From: Plasmopara viticola
Lineage: Eukaryota; Oomycota; Peronosporomycetes; Peronosporales; Peronosporaceae
Assembly: GCA_001695595.3 (NCBI GenBank)
Contig: MBPM02000165.1
Span: 1 to 64,000, forward strand
Direction of reading: 5' to 3'
DNA: 64,000 bases
The translations under genes were made by a program, and so were the position numbers. Each line of letters starts with the position of its first letter. Positions within the stretch are counted from its first letter, which is position 1. Shown piece after piece: positions 28,447-40,433 of the stretch. The notes beneath the pieces are model-generated. The model ran no database searches. It had not been told where the DNA came from and worked only from the letters and a program-made list of their open reading frames with translations.

Positions 28447-28750
28447 GATTTTCATCCTAACACATAACGTGCTGTCTTATTGCATTTTGCTAACAAGAAC
28501 GACAAACTCGTGCGCAATTGTATTAGTCCCATGGCTATAGCACGTAATCGACGTAAACGTTGCAAAACCAAAGCGAGACTTCAGCCTCGTCGGTTGACTT
28601 CTAAAAGAGCCATTGTGAGGATACACGGTTAAAGCTGCAAGGTCGTTTAAGACTATTGTAGGGTTGTTTTATGCTTCCAAAGTCCTTTTTAGTTGTACTG
28701 ATAATCTAATTACGGTAGTGACTTGAAAAAGGAGACGTGGTCTTTAAAAC

Positions 28751-28823
28751 GTCCCCGTGGCCCAATGGATAAGGCATCCGCCTACGAAGCGGGAGATTGC
28801 GGGTTCGAGTCCCGTCGGAGACT
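28751..28823 (+). tRNA. tRNA-Arg (ACG), unit 59
   Basis: 377 nt after unit 58; shortened form C (gcttcgaactcc). Confidence 0.95.
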
Positions 28824-29123
28824 GATTTTCATCCTAACACATAACGTGCTGTCTTATTGCATTTTGCTAACAAGAACGACAAACTCGTGCGCAATTGTAT
28901 TAGTCCCATGGCTATAGCACGTAATCGACGTAAACGTTGCAAAACCAAAGCGAGACTTCAGCCTCGTCGGTTGACTTTTAAAAGAGCCATTGTGAGGATA
29001 CACGATTAAAGCTGCAAGGTCGTTTAAGACTATTGTAGGGTTGTTTTATGCTTCGAACTCCTCTTTTCTTGTACTGATAATCTGGTTAAGGTAGTGACTT
29101 GAAAAAGAACGTGGTCTTAAAAC

Positions 29124-29196
29124 GTCCCCGTGGCCCAATGGATAAGGCATCCGCCTACGAAGCGGGAGATTGCGGGTTCGAGTCCCGTCGGAGACT
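29124..29196 (+). tRNA. tRNA-Arg (ACG), unit 60
   Basis: 373 nt after unit 59; T-tract cctcttttagttg, a hybrid of B and D. Confidence 0.95.
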
Positions 29197-29501
29197 GATT
29201 TTCATCCTAACACATAACGTGCTGTCTTATTGCATTTTGCTAACAAGAACGACAAACTCGTGCGCAATTGTATTAGTCCCATGGCTATAGCACGTAATCG
29301 ACGTAAACGTTGCAAAACCAAAGCGAGACTTCAGCCTCGTCGGTTGACTTTTAAAAGAGCCATTGTGAGGATACACGATTAAAGCTGCAAGGTCGTTTAA
29401 GACTATTGTAGGGTTGTTTTATGCTTCCAAAGTCCTCTTTTAGTTGTACTGATAATCTGGTTAAGGTAGTGACTTGAAAAAGGAGACGTGGTCTTTAAAA
29501 C

Positions 29502-29574
29502 GTCCCCGTGGCCCAATGGATAAGGCATCCGCCTACGAAGCGGGAGATTGCGGGTTCGAGTCCCGTCGGAGACT
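29502..29574 (+). tRNA. tRNA-Arg (ACG), unit 61
   Basis: 378 nt after unit 60; tccatgg, form C. Confidence 0.95.
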
Positions 29575-29876
29575 GATTTTCATCCTAACACATAACGTGC
29601 TGTCTTATTGCATTTTGCTAACAAGAACGACAAACTCGTGCGCAATTGTATTAGTCCATGGCTATAGCACGTAATCGACGTAAACGTTGCAAAACCAAAG
29701 CGAGACTTCAGCCTCGTCGGTTGACTTTTAAAAGAGCCATTGTGAGGATACACGATTAAAGCTGCAAGGTCGTTTAAGACTATTGTAGGGTTGTTTTATG
29801 CTTTCGAACTCCTCTTTTCTTGTACTGATAATCTGGTTAAGGTAGTGACTTGAAAAAGGAACGCGGTCTCTAAAAC

Positions 29877-29949
29877 GTCCCCGTGGCCCAATGGATAAGG
29901 CATCCGCCTACGAAGCGGGAGATTGCGGGTTCGAGTCCCGTCGGAGACT
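29877..29949 (+). tRNA. tRNA-Arg (ACG), unit 62
   Basis: 375 nt after unit 61; standard B spacer. Confidence 0.95.
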
Positions 29950-30250
29950 GATTTTCATCCTAACACATAACGTGCTGTCTTATTGCATTTTGCTAACAAG
30001 AACGACAAACTCGTGCGCAATTGTATTAGTCCCATGGCTATAGCACGTAATCGACGTAAACGTTGCAAAACCAAAGCGAGACTTCAGCCTCGTCGGTTGA
30101 CTTTTAAAAGAGCCATTGTGAGGATACACGATTAAAGCTGCAAGGTCGTTTAAGACTATTGTAGGGTTGTTTTATGCTTCCAAAGTCCTCTTTTCTTGTA
30201 CTGATAATCTGGTTAAGGTAGTGACTTGAAAAAGGAACGTGGTCTCTAAA

Positions 30251-30323
30251 GTCCCCGTGGCCCAATGGATAAGGCATCCGCCTACGAAGCGGGAGATTGC
30301 GGGTTCGAGTCCCGTCGGAGACT
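30251..30323 (+). tRNA. tRNA-Arg (ACG), unit 63
   Basis: 374 nt after unit 62; leader ends ctctaaa without the usual c or t before base 1. Standard B spacer. Confidence 0.95.
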
Positions 30324-30626
30324 GATTTTCATCCTAACACATAACGTGCTGTCTTATTGCATTTTGCTAACAAGAACGACAAACTCGTGCGCAATTGTAT
30401 TAGTCCCATGGCTATAGCACGTAATCGACGTAAACGTTGCAAAACCAAAGCGAGACTTCAGCCTCGTCGGTTGACTTTTAAAAGAGCCATTGTGAGGATA
30501 CACGATTAAAGCTGCAAGGTCGTTTAAGACTATTGTAGGGTTGTTTTATGCTTCCAAAGTCCTCTTTTCTTGTACTGATAATCTGGTTAAGGTAGTGACT
30601 TGAAAAAGGAACGTGGTCTTTAAAAC

Positions 30627-30699
30627 GTCCCCGTGGCCCAATGGATAAGGCATCCGCCTACGAAGCGGGAGATTGCGGGTTCGAGTCCCGTCGGAGACT
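30627..30699 (+). tRNA. tRNA-Arg (ACG), unit 64
   Basis: 376 nt after unit 63; B spacer, T-tract cctcttttttg. Confidence 0.95.
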
Positions 30700-31002
30700 G
30701 ATTTTCATCCTAACACATAACGTGCTGTCTTATTGCATTTTGCTAACAAGAACGACAAACTCGTGCGCAATTGTATTAGTCCCATGGCTATAGCACGTAA
30801 TCGACGTAAACGTTGCAAAACCAAAGCGAGACTTCAGCCTCGTCGGTTGACTTTTAAAAGAGCCATTGTGAGGATACACGATTAAAGCTGCAAGGTCGTT
30901 TAAGACTATTGTAGGGTTGTTTTATGCTTCCAAAGTCCTCTTTTTTGTACTGATAATCTGGTTAAGGTAGTGACTTGAAAAAGGAGACGTGGTCTTTAAA
31001 AC

Positions 31003-31075
31003 GTCCCCGTGGCCCAATGGATAAGGCATCCGCCTACGAAGCGGGAGATTGCGGGTTCGAGTCCCGTCGGAGACT
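31003..31075 (+). tRNA. tRNA-Arg (ACG), unit 65
   Basis: 376 nt after unit 64; T-tract cctctttttg. Confidence 0.95.
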
Positions 31076-31373
31076 GATTTTCATCCTAACACATAACGTG
31101 CTGTCTTATTGCATTTTGCTAACAAGAACGACAAACTCGTGCGCAATTGTATTAGTCCCATGGCTATAGCACGTAATCGACGTAAACGTTGCAAAACCAA
31201 AGCGAGACTTCAGCCTCGTCGGTTGACTTTTAAAAGAGCCATTGTGAGGATACACGATTAAAGCTGCAAGGTCGTTTAAGACTATTGTAGGGTTGTTTTA
31301 TGCTTCCAAAGTCCTCTTTTTGTACTGATAATCTGGTTAAGGTAGTGACTTGAAAAAGAACGTGGTCTTAAAC

Positions 31374-31446
31374 GTCCCCGTGGCCCAATGGATAAGGCAT
31401 CCGCCTACGAAGCGGGAGATTGCGGGTTCGAGTCCCGTCGGAGACT
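31374..31446 (+). tRNA. tRNA-Arg (ACG), unit 66
   Basis: 371 nt after unit 65, one of the two shortest intact spacings; standard B spacer follows. Confidence 0.95.
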
Positions 31447-31747
31447 GATTTTCATCCTAACACATAACGTGCTGTCTTATTGCATTTTGCTAACAAGAAC
31501 GACAAACTCGTGCGCAATTGTATTAGTCCCATGGCTATAGCACGTAATCGACGTAAACGTTGCAAAACCAAAGCGAGACTTCAGCCTCGTCGGTTGACTT
31601 TTAAAAGAGCCATTGTGAGGATACACGATTAAAGCTGCAAGGTCGTTTAAGACTATTGTAGGGTTGTTTTATGCTTCCAAAGTCCTCTTTTCTTGTACTG
31701 ATAATCTGGTTAAGGTAGTGACTTGAAAAAGAACGTGGTCTTAAAAC

Positions 31748-31820
31748 GTCCCCGTGGCCCAATGGATAAGGCATCCGCCTACGAAGCGGGAGATTGCGGG
31801 TTCGAGTCCCGTCGGAGACT
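31748..31820 (+). tRNA. tRNA-Arg (ACG), unit 67
   Basis: 374 nt after unit 66; spacer changes tctcattgc and ttgccaaacc, form D, ggtcgtgac at the end. Confidence 0.95.
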
Positions 31821-32124
31821 GATTTTCATCCTAACACATAACGTGCTGTCTCATTGCATTTTGCTAACAAGAACGACAAACTCGTGCGCAATTGTATTAG
31901 TCCCATGGCTATAGCACGTAATCGACGTAAACGTTGCCAAACCAAAGCGAGACTTCAGCCTCGTCGGTTGACTTTTAAAAGAGCCATTGTGAGGATACAC
32001 GATTAAAGCTGCAAGGTCGTTTAAGACTATTGTAGGGTTGTTTTATGCTTCCAAAGTCCTTTTTAGTTGTACTGATAATCTAATTAAGGTCGTGACTTGA
32101 AAAAGAATACGCGGTCTTTAAGAC

Positions 32125-32197
32125 GTCCCCGTGACCCAATGGATAAGGCATCCGCCTACGAAGCGGGAGATTGCGGGTTCGAGTCCCGTCGGAGACT
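32125..32197 (+). pseudogene. Degenerate tRNA-Arg (ACG), unit 68
   Basis: Full length, but G10 is A, which breaks the 10-25 D-stem pair and the A box, and the terminator is gttt instead of tttt. The leader (gaatacgcggtctttaagac) and spacer are also altered. It is the most diverged full-length copy and is probably inactive. Confidence 0.7.
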
Positions 32198-32501
32198 GAG
32201 TTTCATCCTAACACATAACGTGCTGTCTTATTGCATTTTGCTAACAAGAACGACAAACTCGTGCGCAATTGTATTAGTCCCATGGCTATAGCACGTAATC
32301 GACGTAAACGTTGCAAAACCAAAGCGAGACTTCAGCCTCGTCGGTTGACTTTTTAAAGAGCCATTGTGAGGATACACGATTAAAGCTGCAAGGTCGTTTA
32401 AGACTATTGTAGGGTTGTTTTATGCTTCCAAAGTCCTTTTTAGTTGTACTGATAATCTAATTAAGGTAGTGACTTGAAAAAGGAGACGTGGTCTTTAGAA
32501 C

Positions 32502-32574
32502 GTCCCCGTGGCCCAATGGATAAGGCATCCGCCTACGAAGCGGGAGATTGCGGGTTCGAGTCCCGTCGGAGACT
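32502..32574 (+). tRNA. tRNA-Arg (ACG), unit 69
   Basis: 377 nt after unit 68; leader tttagaac, form C T-tract. Confidence 0.95.
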
Positions 32575-32876
32575 GATTTTCATCCTAACACATAACGTGC
32601 TGTCTTATTGCATTTTGCTAACAAGAACGACAAACTCGTGCGCAATTGTATTAGTCCCATGGCTATAGCACGTAATCGACGTAAACGTTGCAAAACCAAA
32701 GCGAGACTTCAGCCTCGTCGGTTGACTTTTAAAAGAGCCATTGTGAGGATACACGATTAAAGCTGCAAGGTCGTTTAAGACTATTGTAGGGTTGTTTTAT
32801 GCTTTCGAACTCCTCTTTTCTTGTACTGATAATCTGGTTAAGGTAGTGACTTGAAAAGAAAACGCGGTCTCTAAAC

Positions 32877-32949
32877 GTCCCCGTGGCCCAATGGATAAGG
32901 CATCCGCCTACGAAGCGGGAGATTGCGGGTTCGAGTCCCGTCGGAGACT
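32877..32949 (+). tRNA. tRNA-Arg (ACG), unit 70
   Basis: 375 nt after unit 69; B spacer, cctcttttttg. Confidence 0.95.
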
Positions 32950-33250
32950 GATTTTCATCCTAACACATAACGTGCTGTCTTATTGCATTTTGCTAACAAG
33001 AACGACAAACTCGTGCGCAATTGTATTAGTCCCATGGCTATAGCACGTAATCGACGTAAACGTTGCAAAACCAAAGCGAGACTTCAGCCTCGTCGGTTGA
33101 CTTTTAAAAGAGCCATTGTGAGGATACACGATTAAAGCTGCAAGGTCGTTTAAGACTATTGTAGGGTTGTTTTATGCTTCCAAAGTCCTCTTTTTTGTAC
33201 TGATAATCTGGTTAAGGTAGTGACTTGAAAAAGGAAACGGTCTTTAAAAC

Positions 33251-33323
33251 GTCCCCGTGGCCCAATGGATAAGGCATCCGCCTACGAAGCGGGAGATTGC
33301 GGGTTCGAGTCCCGTCGGAGACT
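33251..33323 (+). tRNA. tRNA-Arg (ACG), unit 71
   Basis: 374 nt after unit 70; leader shortened to aaacggtcttt; T-tract cctttttcttg follows. Confidence 0.95.
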
Positions 33324-33624
33324 GATTTTCATCCTAACACATAACGTGCTGTCTTATTGCATTTTGCTAACAAGAACGACAAACTCGTGCGCAATTGTAT
33401 TAGTCCCATGGCTATAGCACGTAATCGACGTAAACGTTGCAAAACCAAAGCGAGACTTCAGCCTCGTCGGTTGACTTTTAAAAGAGCCATTGTGAGGATA
33501 CACGATTAAAGCTGCAAGGTCGTTTAAGACTATTGTAGGGTTGTTTTATGCTTCCAAAGTCCTTTTTCTTGTACTGATAATCTGGTTAAGGTAGTGACTT
33601 GAAAAAGGAACGTGGTCTTTAAAC

Positions 33625-33697
33625 GTCCCCGTGGCCCAATGGATAAGGCATCCGCCTACGAAGCGGGAGATTGCGGGTTCGAGTCCCGTCGGAGACT
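33625..33697 (+). tRNA. tRNA-Arg (ACG), unit 72
   Basis: 374 nt after unit 71; form D T-tract, next leader aataaacgcggtctct. Confidence 0.95.
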
Positions 33698-34000
33698 GAT
33701 TTTCATCCTAACACATAACGTGCTGTCTTATTGCATTTTGCTAACAAGAACGACAAACTCGTGCGCAATTGTATTAGTCCCATGGCTATAGCACGTAATC
33801 GACGTAAACGTTGCAAAACCAAAGCGAGACTTCAGCCTCGTCGGTTGACTTTTAAAAGAGCCATTGTGAGGATACACGATTAAAGCTGCAAGGTCGTTTA
33901 AGACTATTGTAGGGTTGTTTTATGCTTCCAAAGTCCTTTTTAGTTGTACTGATAATCTGGTTAAGGTAGTGACTTGAAAAAATAAACGCGGTCTCTAAAT

Positions 34001-34073
34001 GTCCCCGTGGCCCAATGGATAAGGCATCCGCCTACGAAGCGGGAGATTGCGGGTTCGAGTCCCGTCGGAGACT
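34001..34073 (+). tRNA. tRNA-Arg (ACG), unit 73
   Basis: 376 nt after unit 72; form C T-tract and leader. Confidence 0.95.
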
Positions 34074-34375
34074 GATTTTCATCCTAACACATAACGTGCT
34101 GTCTTATTGCATTTTGCTAACAAGAACGACAAACTCGTGCGCAATTGTATTAGTCCCATGGCTATAGCACGTAATCGACGTAAACGTTGCAAAACCAAAG
34201 CGAGACTTCAGCCTCGTCGGTTGACTTTTAAAAGAGCCATTGTGAGGATACACGATTAAAGCTGCAAGGTCGTTTAAGACTATTGTAGGGTTGTTTTATG
34301 CTTTCGAACTCCTCTTTTCTTGTACTGATAATCTGGTTAAGGTAGTGACTTGAAAAGAAAACGCGGTCTCTAAAC

Positions 34376-34448
34376 GTCCCCGTGGCCCAATGGATAAGGC
34401 ATCCGCCTACGAAGCGGGAGATTGCGGGTTCGAGTCCCGTCGGAGACT
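34376..34448 (+). tRNA. tRNA-Arg (ACG), unit 74
   Basis: 375 nt after unit 73; T-tract agttctttttagttg with aatctaatt. Confidence 0.95.
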
Positions 34449-34750
34449 GATTTTCATCCTAACACATAACGTGCTGTCTTATTGCATTTTGCTAACAAGA
34501 ACGACAAACTCGTGCGCAATTGTATTAGTCCCATGGCTATAGCACGTAATCGACGTAAACGTTGCAAAACCAAAGCGAGACTTCAGCCTCGTCGGTTGAC
34601 TTTTAAAAGAGCCATTGTGAGGATACACGATTAAAGCTGCAAGGTCGTTTAAGACTATTGTAGGGTTGTTTTATGCTTCCAAAGTTCTTTTTAGTTGTAC
34701 TGATAATCTAATTAAGGTAGTGACTTGAAAAAGGAGACGTGGTCTTTATA

Positions 34751-34806
34751 GATAAGGCATCCGCCTACGAAGCGGGAGATTGCGGGTTCGAGTCCCGTCG
34801 GAGACT
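34751..34806 (+). pseudogene. 5'-truncated tRNA-Arg, unit 75
   Basis: Bases 1-17 and four leader bases are missing and replaced by a two-base filler (ggtcttta-ta-gataagg). The A box is lost; anticodon arm, B box and terminator remain. Confidence 0.92.
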
Positions 34807-35109
34807 GATTTTCATCCTAACACATAACGTGCTGTCTTATTGCATTTTGCTAACAAGAACGACAAACTCGTGCGCAATTGTATTAGTCCCATGGCTATAG
34901 CACGTAATCGACGTAAACGTTGCAAAACCAAAGCGAGACTTCAGCCTCGTCGGTTGACTTTTAAAAGAGCCATTGTGAGGATACACGATTAAAGCTGCAA
35001 GGTCGTTTAAGACTATTGTAGGGTTGTTTTATGCTTTCGAACTCCTCTTTTCTTGTACTGATAATCTGGTTAAGGTAGTGACTTGAAAAAGGAAACGTGG
35101 TCTCTAAAT

Positions 35110-35182
35110 GTCCCCGTGGCCCAATGGATAAGGCATCCGCCTACGAAGCGGGAGATTGCGGGTTCGAGTCCCGTCGGAGACT
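35110..35182 (+). tRNA. tRNA-Arg (ACG), unit 76
   Basis: Intact gene after the truncated copy; B spacer, cctcttttttg. Confidence 0.95.
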
Positions 35183-35483
35183 GATTTTCATCCTAACACA
35201 TAACGTGCTGTCTTATTGCATTTTGCTAACAAGAACGACAAACTCGTGCGCAATTGTATTAGTCCCATGGCTATAGCACGTAATCGACGTAAACGTTGCA
35301 AAACCAAAGCGAGACTTCAGCCTCGTCGGTTGACTTTTAAAAGAGCCATTGTGAGGATACACGATTAAAGCTGCAAGGTCGTTTAAGACTATTGTAGGGT
35401 TGTTTTATGCTTCCAAAGTCCTCTTTTTTGTACTGATAATCTGGTTAAGGTAGTGACTTGAAAAAGGAACGTGGTCTTAAAAC

Positions 35484-35556
35484 GTCCCCGTGGCCCAATG
35501 GATAAGGCATCCGCCTACGAAGCGGGAGATTGCGGGTTCGAGTCCCGTCGGAGACT
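35484..35556 (+). tRNA. tRNA-Arg (ACG), unit 77
   Basis: 374 nt after unit 76; private spacer changes gattgaagc and gaccattg, form D. Confidence 0.95.
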
Positions 35557-35860
35557 GATTTTCATCCTAACACATAACGTGCTGTCTTATTGCATTTTGC
35601 TAACAAGAACGACAAACTCGTGCGCAATTGTATTAGTCCCATGGCTATAGCACGTAATCGACGTAAACGTTGCAAAACCAAAGCGAGACTTCAGCCTCGT
35701 CGGTTGACTTTTAAAAGAGCCATTGTGAGGATACACGATTGAAGCTGCAAGGTCGTTTAAGACCATTGTAGGGTTGTTTTATGCTTCCAAAGTCCTTTTT
35801 AGTTGTACTGATAATCTAATTAAGGTAGTGACTTGAAAAAGGAGACGTGGTCTTTAAAAC

Positions 35861-35933
35861 GTCCCCGTGGCCCAATGGATAAGGCATCCGCCTACGAAGC
35901 GGGAGATTGCGGGTTCGAGTCCCGTCGGAGACT
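35861..35933 (+). tRNA. tRNA-Arg (ACG), unit 78
   Basis: 377 nt after unit 77; form C T-tract and leader. Confidence 0.95.
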
Positions 35934-36236
35934 GATTTTCATCCTAACACATAACGTGCTGTCTTATTGCATTTTGCTAACAAGAACGACAAACTCGTGC
36001 GCAATTGTATTAGTCCCATGGCTATAGCACGTAATCGACGTAAACGTTGCAAAACCAAAGCGAGACTTCAGCCTCGTCGGTTGACTTTTAAAAGAGCCAT
36101 TGTGAGGATACACGATTAAAGCTGCAAGGTCGTTTAAGACTATTGTAGGGTTGTTTTATGCTTTCGAACTCCTCTTTTCTTGTACTGATAATCTGGTTAA
36201 GGTAGTGACTTGAAAAAGAAAACGCGGTCTCTAAAT

Positions 36237-36309
36237 GTCCCCGTGGCCCAATGGATAAGGCATCCGCCTACGAAGCGGGAGATTGCGGGTTCGAGTCCCG
36301 TCGGAGACT
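36237..36309 (+). tRNA. tRNA-Arg (ACG), unit 79
   Basis: 376 nt after unit 78; shortened form C. Confidence 0.95.
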
Positions 36310-36610
36310 GATTTTCATCCTAACACATAACGTGCTGTCTTATTGCATTTTGCTAACAAGAACGACAAACTCGTGCGCAATTGTATTAGTCCCATGGCTA
36401 TAGCACGTAATCGACGTAAACGTTGCAAAACCAAAGCGAGACTTCAGCCTCGTCGGTTGACTTTTAAAAGAGCCATTGTGAGGATACACGATTAAAGCTG
36501 CAAGGTCGTTTAAGACTATTGTAGGGTTGTTTTATGCTTCGAACTCCTCTTTTCTTGTACTGATAATCTGGTTAAGGTAGTGACTTGAAAAAGGAAACGT
36601 GGTCTTAAAC

Positions 36611-36683
36611 GTCCCCGTGGCCCAATGGATAAGGCATCCGCCTACGAAGCGGGAGATTGCGGGTTCGAGTCCCGTCGGAGACT
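36611..36683 (+). tRNA. tRNA-Arg (ACG), unit 80
   Basis: 374 nt after unit 79; T-tract cctttttttg. Confidence 0.95.
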
Positions 36684-36984
36684 GATTTTCATCCTAACAC
36701 ATAACGTGCTGTCTTATTGCATTTTGCTAACAAGAACGACAAACTCGTGCGCAATTGTATTAGTCCCATGGCTATAGCACGTAATCGACGTAAACGTTGC
36801 AAAACCAAAGCGAGACTTCAGCCTCGTCGGTTGACTTTTAAAAGAGCCATTGTGAGGATACACGATTAAAGCTGCAAGGTCGTTTAAGACTATTGTAGGG
36901 TTGTTTTATGCTTCCAAAGTCCTTTTTTTGTACTGATAATCTGGTTAAGGTAGTGACTTGAAAAAGGAGACGTGGTCTTTAAAC

Positions 36985-37057
36985 GTCCCCGTGGCCCAAT
37001 GGATAAGGCATCCGCCTACGAAGCGGGAGATTGCGGGTTCGAGTCCCGTCGGAGACT
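36985..37057 (+). tRNA. tRNA-Arg (ACG), unit 81
   Basis: 374 nt after unit 80; standard B spacer. Confidence 0.95.
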
Positions 37058-37359
37058 GATTTTCATCCTAACACATAACGTGCTGTCTTATTGCATTTTG
37101 CTAACAAGAACGACAAACTCGTGCGCAATTGTATTAGTCCCATGGCTATAGCACGTAATCGACGTAAACGTTGCAAAACCAAAGCGAGACTTCAGCCTCG
37201 TCGGTTGACTTTTAAAAGAGCCATTGTGAGGATACACGATTAAAGCTGCAAGGTCGTTTAAGACTATTGTAGGGTTGTTTTATGCTTCCAAAGTCCTCTT
37301 TTCTTGTACTGATAATCTGGTTAAGGTAGTGACTTGAAAAAGAGACGTGGTCTTAAAAC

Positions 37360-37432
37360 GTCCCCGTGGCCCAATGGATAAGGCATCCGCCTACGAAGCG
37401 GGAGATTGCGGGTTCGAGTCCCGTCGGAGACT
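37360..37432 (+). tRNA. tRNA-Arg (ACG), unit 82
   Basis: 375 nt after unit 81; T-tract cctttttttg. Confidence 0.95.
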
Positions 37433-37734
37433 GATTTTCATCCTAACACATAACGTGCTGTCTTATTGCATTTTGCTAACAAGAACGACAAACTCGTGCG
37501 CAATTGTATTAGTCCCATGGCTATAGCACGTAATCGACGTAAACGTTGCAAAACCAAAGCGAGACTTCAGCCTCGTCGGTTGACTTTTAAAAGAGCCATT
37601 GTGAGGATACACGATTAAAGCTGCAAGGTCGTTTAAGACTATTGTAGGGTTGTTTTATGCTTCCAAAGTCCTTTTTTTGTACTGATAATCTGGTTAAGGT
37701 AGTGACTTGAAAAAGGAGACGTGGTCTTTAAAAC

Positions 37735-37807
37735 GTCCCCGTGGCCCAATGGATAAGGCATCCGCCTACGAAGCGGGAGATTGCGGGTTCGAGTCCCGTC
37801 GGAGACT
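37735..37807 (+). tRNA. tRNA-Arg (ACG), unit 83
   Basis: 375 nt after unit 82; spacer carries the A marker aagcgatgc and the rare gatacatgattt also seen in unit 151. Confidence 0.95.
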
Positions 37808-38107
37808 GATTTTCATCCTAACACATAACGTGCTGTCTTATTGCATTTTGCTAACAAGAACGACAAACTCGTGCGCAATTGTATTAGTCCCATGGCTATA
37901 GCACGTAATCGACGTAAGCGATGCAAAACCAAAGCGAGACTTCAGCCTCGTCGGTTGACTTTTAAAAGAGCCATTGTGAGGATACATGATTTAAGCTGCA
38001 AGGTCGTTTAAGACTATTGTAGGGTTGTTTTATGCTTCGAAAGTCCTCTTTTCTTGTACTGATAATCTGGTTAAGGTAGTGACTTGAAAAAGAACGTGGT
38101 CTTAAAC

Positions 38108-38180
38108 GTCCCCGTGGCCCAATGGATAAGGCATCCGCCTACGAAGCGGGAGATTGCGGGTTCGAGTCCCGTCGGAGACT
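38108..38180 (+). tRNA. tRNA-Arg (ACG), unit 84
   Basis: 373 nt after unit 83; standard B spacer. Confidence 0.95.
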
Positions 38181-38483
38181 GATTTTCATCCTAACACATA
38201 ACGTGCTGTCTTATTGCATTTTGCTAACAAGAACGACAAACTCGTGCGCAATTGTATTAGTCCCATGGCTATAGCACGTAATCGACGTAAACGTTGCAAA
38301 ACCAAAGCGAGACTTCAGCCTCGTCGGTTGACTTTTAAAAGAGCCATTGTGAGGATACACGATTAAAGCTGCAAGGTCGTTTAAGACTATTGTAGGGTTG
38401 TTTTATGCTTCCAAAGTCCTCTTTTCTTGTACTGATAATCTGGTTAAGGTAGTGACTTGAAAAAGGAGACGTGGTCTTTAAAC

Positions 38484-38556
38484 GTCCCCGTGGCCCAATG
38501 GATAAGGCATCCGCCTACGAAGCGGGAGATTGCGGGTTCGAGTCCCGTCGGAGACT
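38484..38556 (+). tRNA. tRNA-Arg (ACG), unit 85
   Basis: 376 nt after unit 84; standard B spacer. Confidence 0.95.
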
Positions 38557-38860
38557 GATTTTCATCCTAACACATAACGTGCTGTCTTATTGCATTTTGC
38601 TAACAAGAACGACAAACTCGTGCGCAATTGTATTAGTCCCATGGCTATAGCACGTAATCGACGTAAACGTTGCAAAACCAAAGCGAGACTTCAGCCTCGT
38701 CGGTTGACTTTTAAAAGAGCCATTGTGAGGATACACGATTAAAGCTGCAAGGTCGTTTAAGACTATTGTAGGGTTGTTTTATGCTTCCAAAGTCCTCTTT
38801 TCTTGTACTGATAATCTGGTTAAGGTAGTGACTTGAAAAAGGAGACGTGGTCTTTAAAAC

Positions 38861-38933
38861 GTCCCCGTGGCCCAATGGATAAGGCATCCGCCTACGAAGC
38901 GGGAGATTGCGGGTTCGAGTCCCGTCGGAGACT
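38861..38933 (+). tRNA. tRNA-Arg (ACG), unit 86
   Basis: 377 nt after unit 85; T-tract cctttttttg. Confidence 0.95.
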
Positions 38934-39235
38934 GATTTTCATCCTAACACATAACGTGCTGTCTTATTGCATTTTGCTAACAAGAACGACAAACTCGTGC
39001 GCAATTGTATTAGTCCCATGGCTATAGCACGTAATCGACGTAAACGTTGCAAAACCAAAGCGAGACTTCAGCCTCGTCGGTTGACTTTTAAAAGAGCCAT
39101 TGTGAGGATACACGATTAAAGCTGCAAGGTCGTTTAAGACTATTGTAGGGTTGTTTTATGCTTCCAAAGTCCTTTTTTTGTACTGATAATCTGGTTAAGG
39201 TAGTGACTTGAAAAAGGAGACGTGGTCTTTAAAAC

Positions 39236-39308
39236 GTCCCCGTGGCCCAATGGATAAGGCATCCGCCTACGAAGCGGGAGATTGCGGGTTCGAGTCCCGT
39301 CGGAGACT
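39236..39308 (+). tRNA. tRNA-Arg (ACG), unit 87
   Basis: 375 nt after unit 86; tccatgg. Confidence 0.95.
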
Positions 39309-39609
39309 GATTTTCATCCTAACACATAACGTGCTGTCTTATTGCATTTTGCTAACAAGAACGACAAACTCGTGCGCAATTGTATTAGTCCATGGCTATA
39401 GCACGTAATCGACGTAAACGTTGCAAAACCAAAGCGAGACTTCAGCCTCGTCGGTTGACTTTTAAAAGAGCCATTGTGAGGATACACGATTAAAGCTGCA
39501 AGGTCGTTTAAGACTATTGTAGGGTTGTTTTATGCTTCCAAAGTCCTCTTTTCTTGTACTGATAATCTGGTTAAGGTAGTGACTTGAAAAAGGAACGTGG
39601 TCTTTAAAC

Positions 39610-39682
39610 GTCCCCGTGGCCCAATGGATAAGGCATCCGCCTACGAAGCGGGAGATTGCGGGTTCGAGTCCCGTCGGAGACT
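39610..39682 (+). tRNA. tRNA-Arg (ACG), unit 88
   Basis: 374 nt after unit 87; T-tract cctttttcttg. Confidence 0.95.
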
Positions 39683-39984
39683 GATTTTCATCCTAACACA
39701 TAACGTGCTGTCTTATTGCATTTTGCTAACAAGAACGACAAACTCGTGCGCAATTGTATTAGTCCCATGGCTATAGCACGTAATCGACGTAAACGTTGCA
39801 AAACCAAAGCGAGACTTCAGCCTCGTCGGTTGACTTTTAAAAGAGCCATTGTGAGGATACACGATTAAAGCTGCAAGGTCGTTTAAGACTATTGTAGGGT
39901 TGTTTTATGCTTCCAAAGTCCTTTTTCTTGTACTGATAATCTGGTTAAGGTAGTGACTTGAAAAAGGAGACGTGGTCTTAAAAC

Positions 39985-40057
39985 GTCCCCGTGGCCCAAT
40001 GGATAAGGCATCCGCCTACGAAGCGGGAGATTGCGGGTTCGAGTCCCGTCGGAGACT
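39985..40057 (+). tRNA. tRNA-Arg (ACG), unit 89
   Basis: 375 nt after unit 88; standard B spacer. Confidence 0.95.
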
Positions 40058-40360
40058 GATTTTCATCCTAACACATAACGTGCTGTCTTATTGCATTTTG
40101 CTAACAAGAACGACAAACTCGTGCGCAATTGTATTAGTCCCATGGCTATAGCACGTAATCGACGTAAACGTTGCAAAACCAAAGCGAGACTTCAGCCTCG
40201 TCGGTTGACTTTTAAAAGAGCCATTGTGAGGATACACGATTAAAGCTGCAAGGTCGTTTAAGACTATTGTAGGGTTGTTTTATGCTTCCAAAGTCCTCTT
40301 TTCTTGTACTGATAATCTGGTTAAGGTAGTGACTTGAAAAAGGAGACGTGGTCTTTAAAC

Positions 40361-40433
40361 GTCCCCGTGGCCCAATGGATAAGGCATCCGCCTACGAAGC
40401 GGGAGATTGCGGGTTCGAGTCCCGTCGGAGACT
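40361..40433 (+). tRNA. tRNA-Arg (ACG), unit 90
   Basis: 376 nt after unit 89; tccatgg, T-tract cctttttacttg. Confidence 0.95.
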
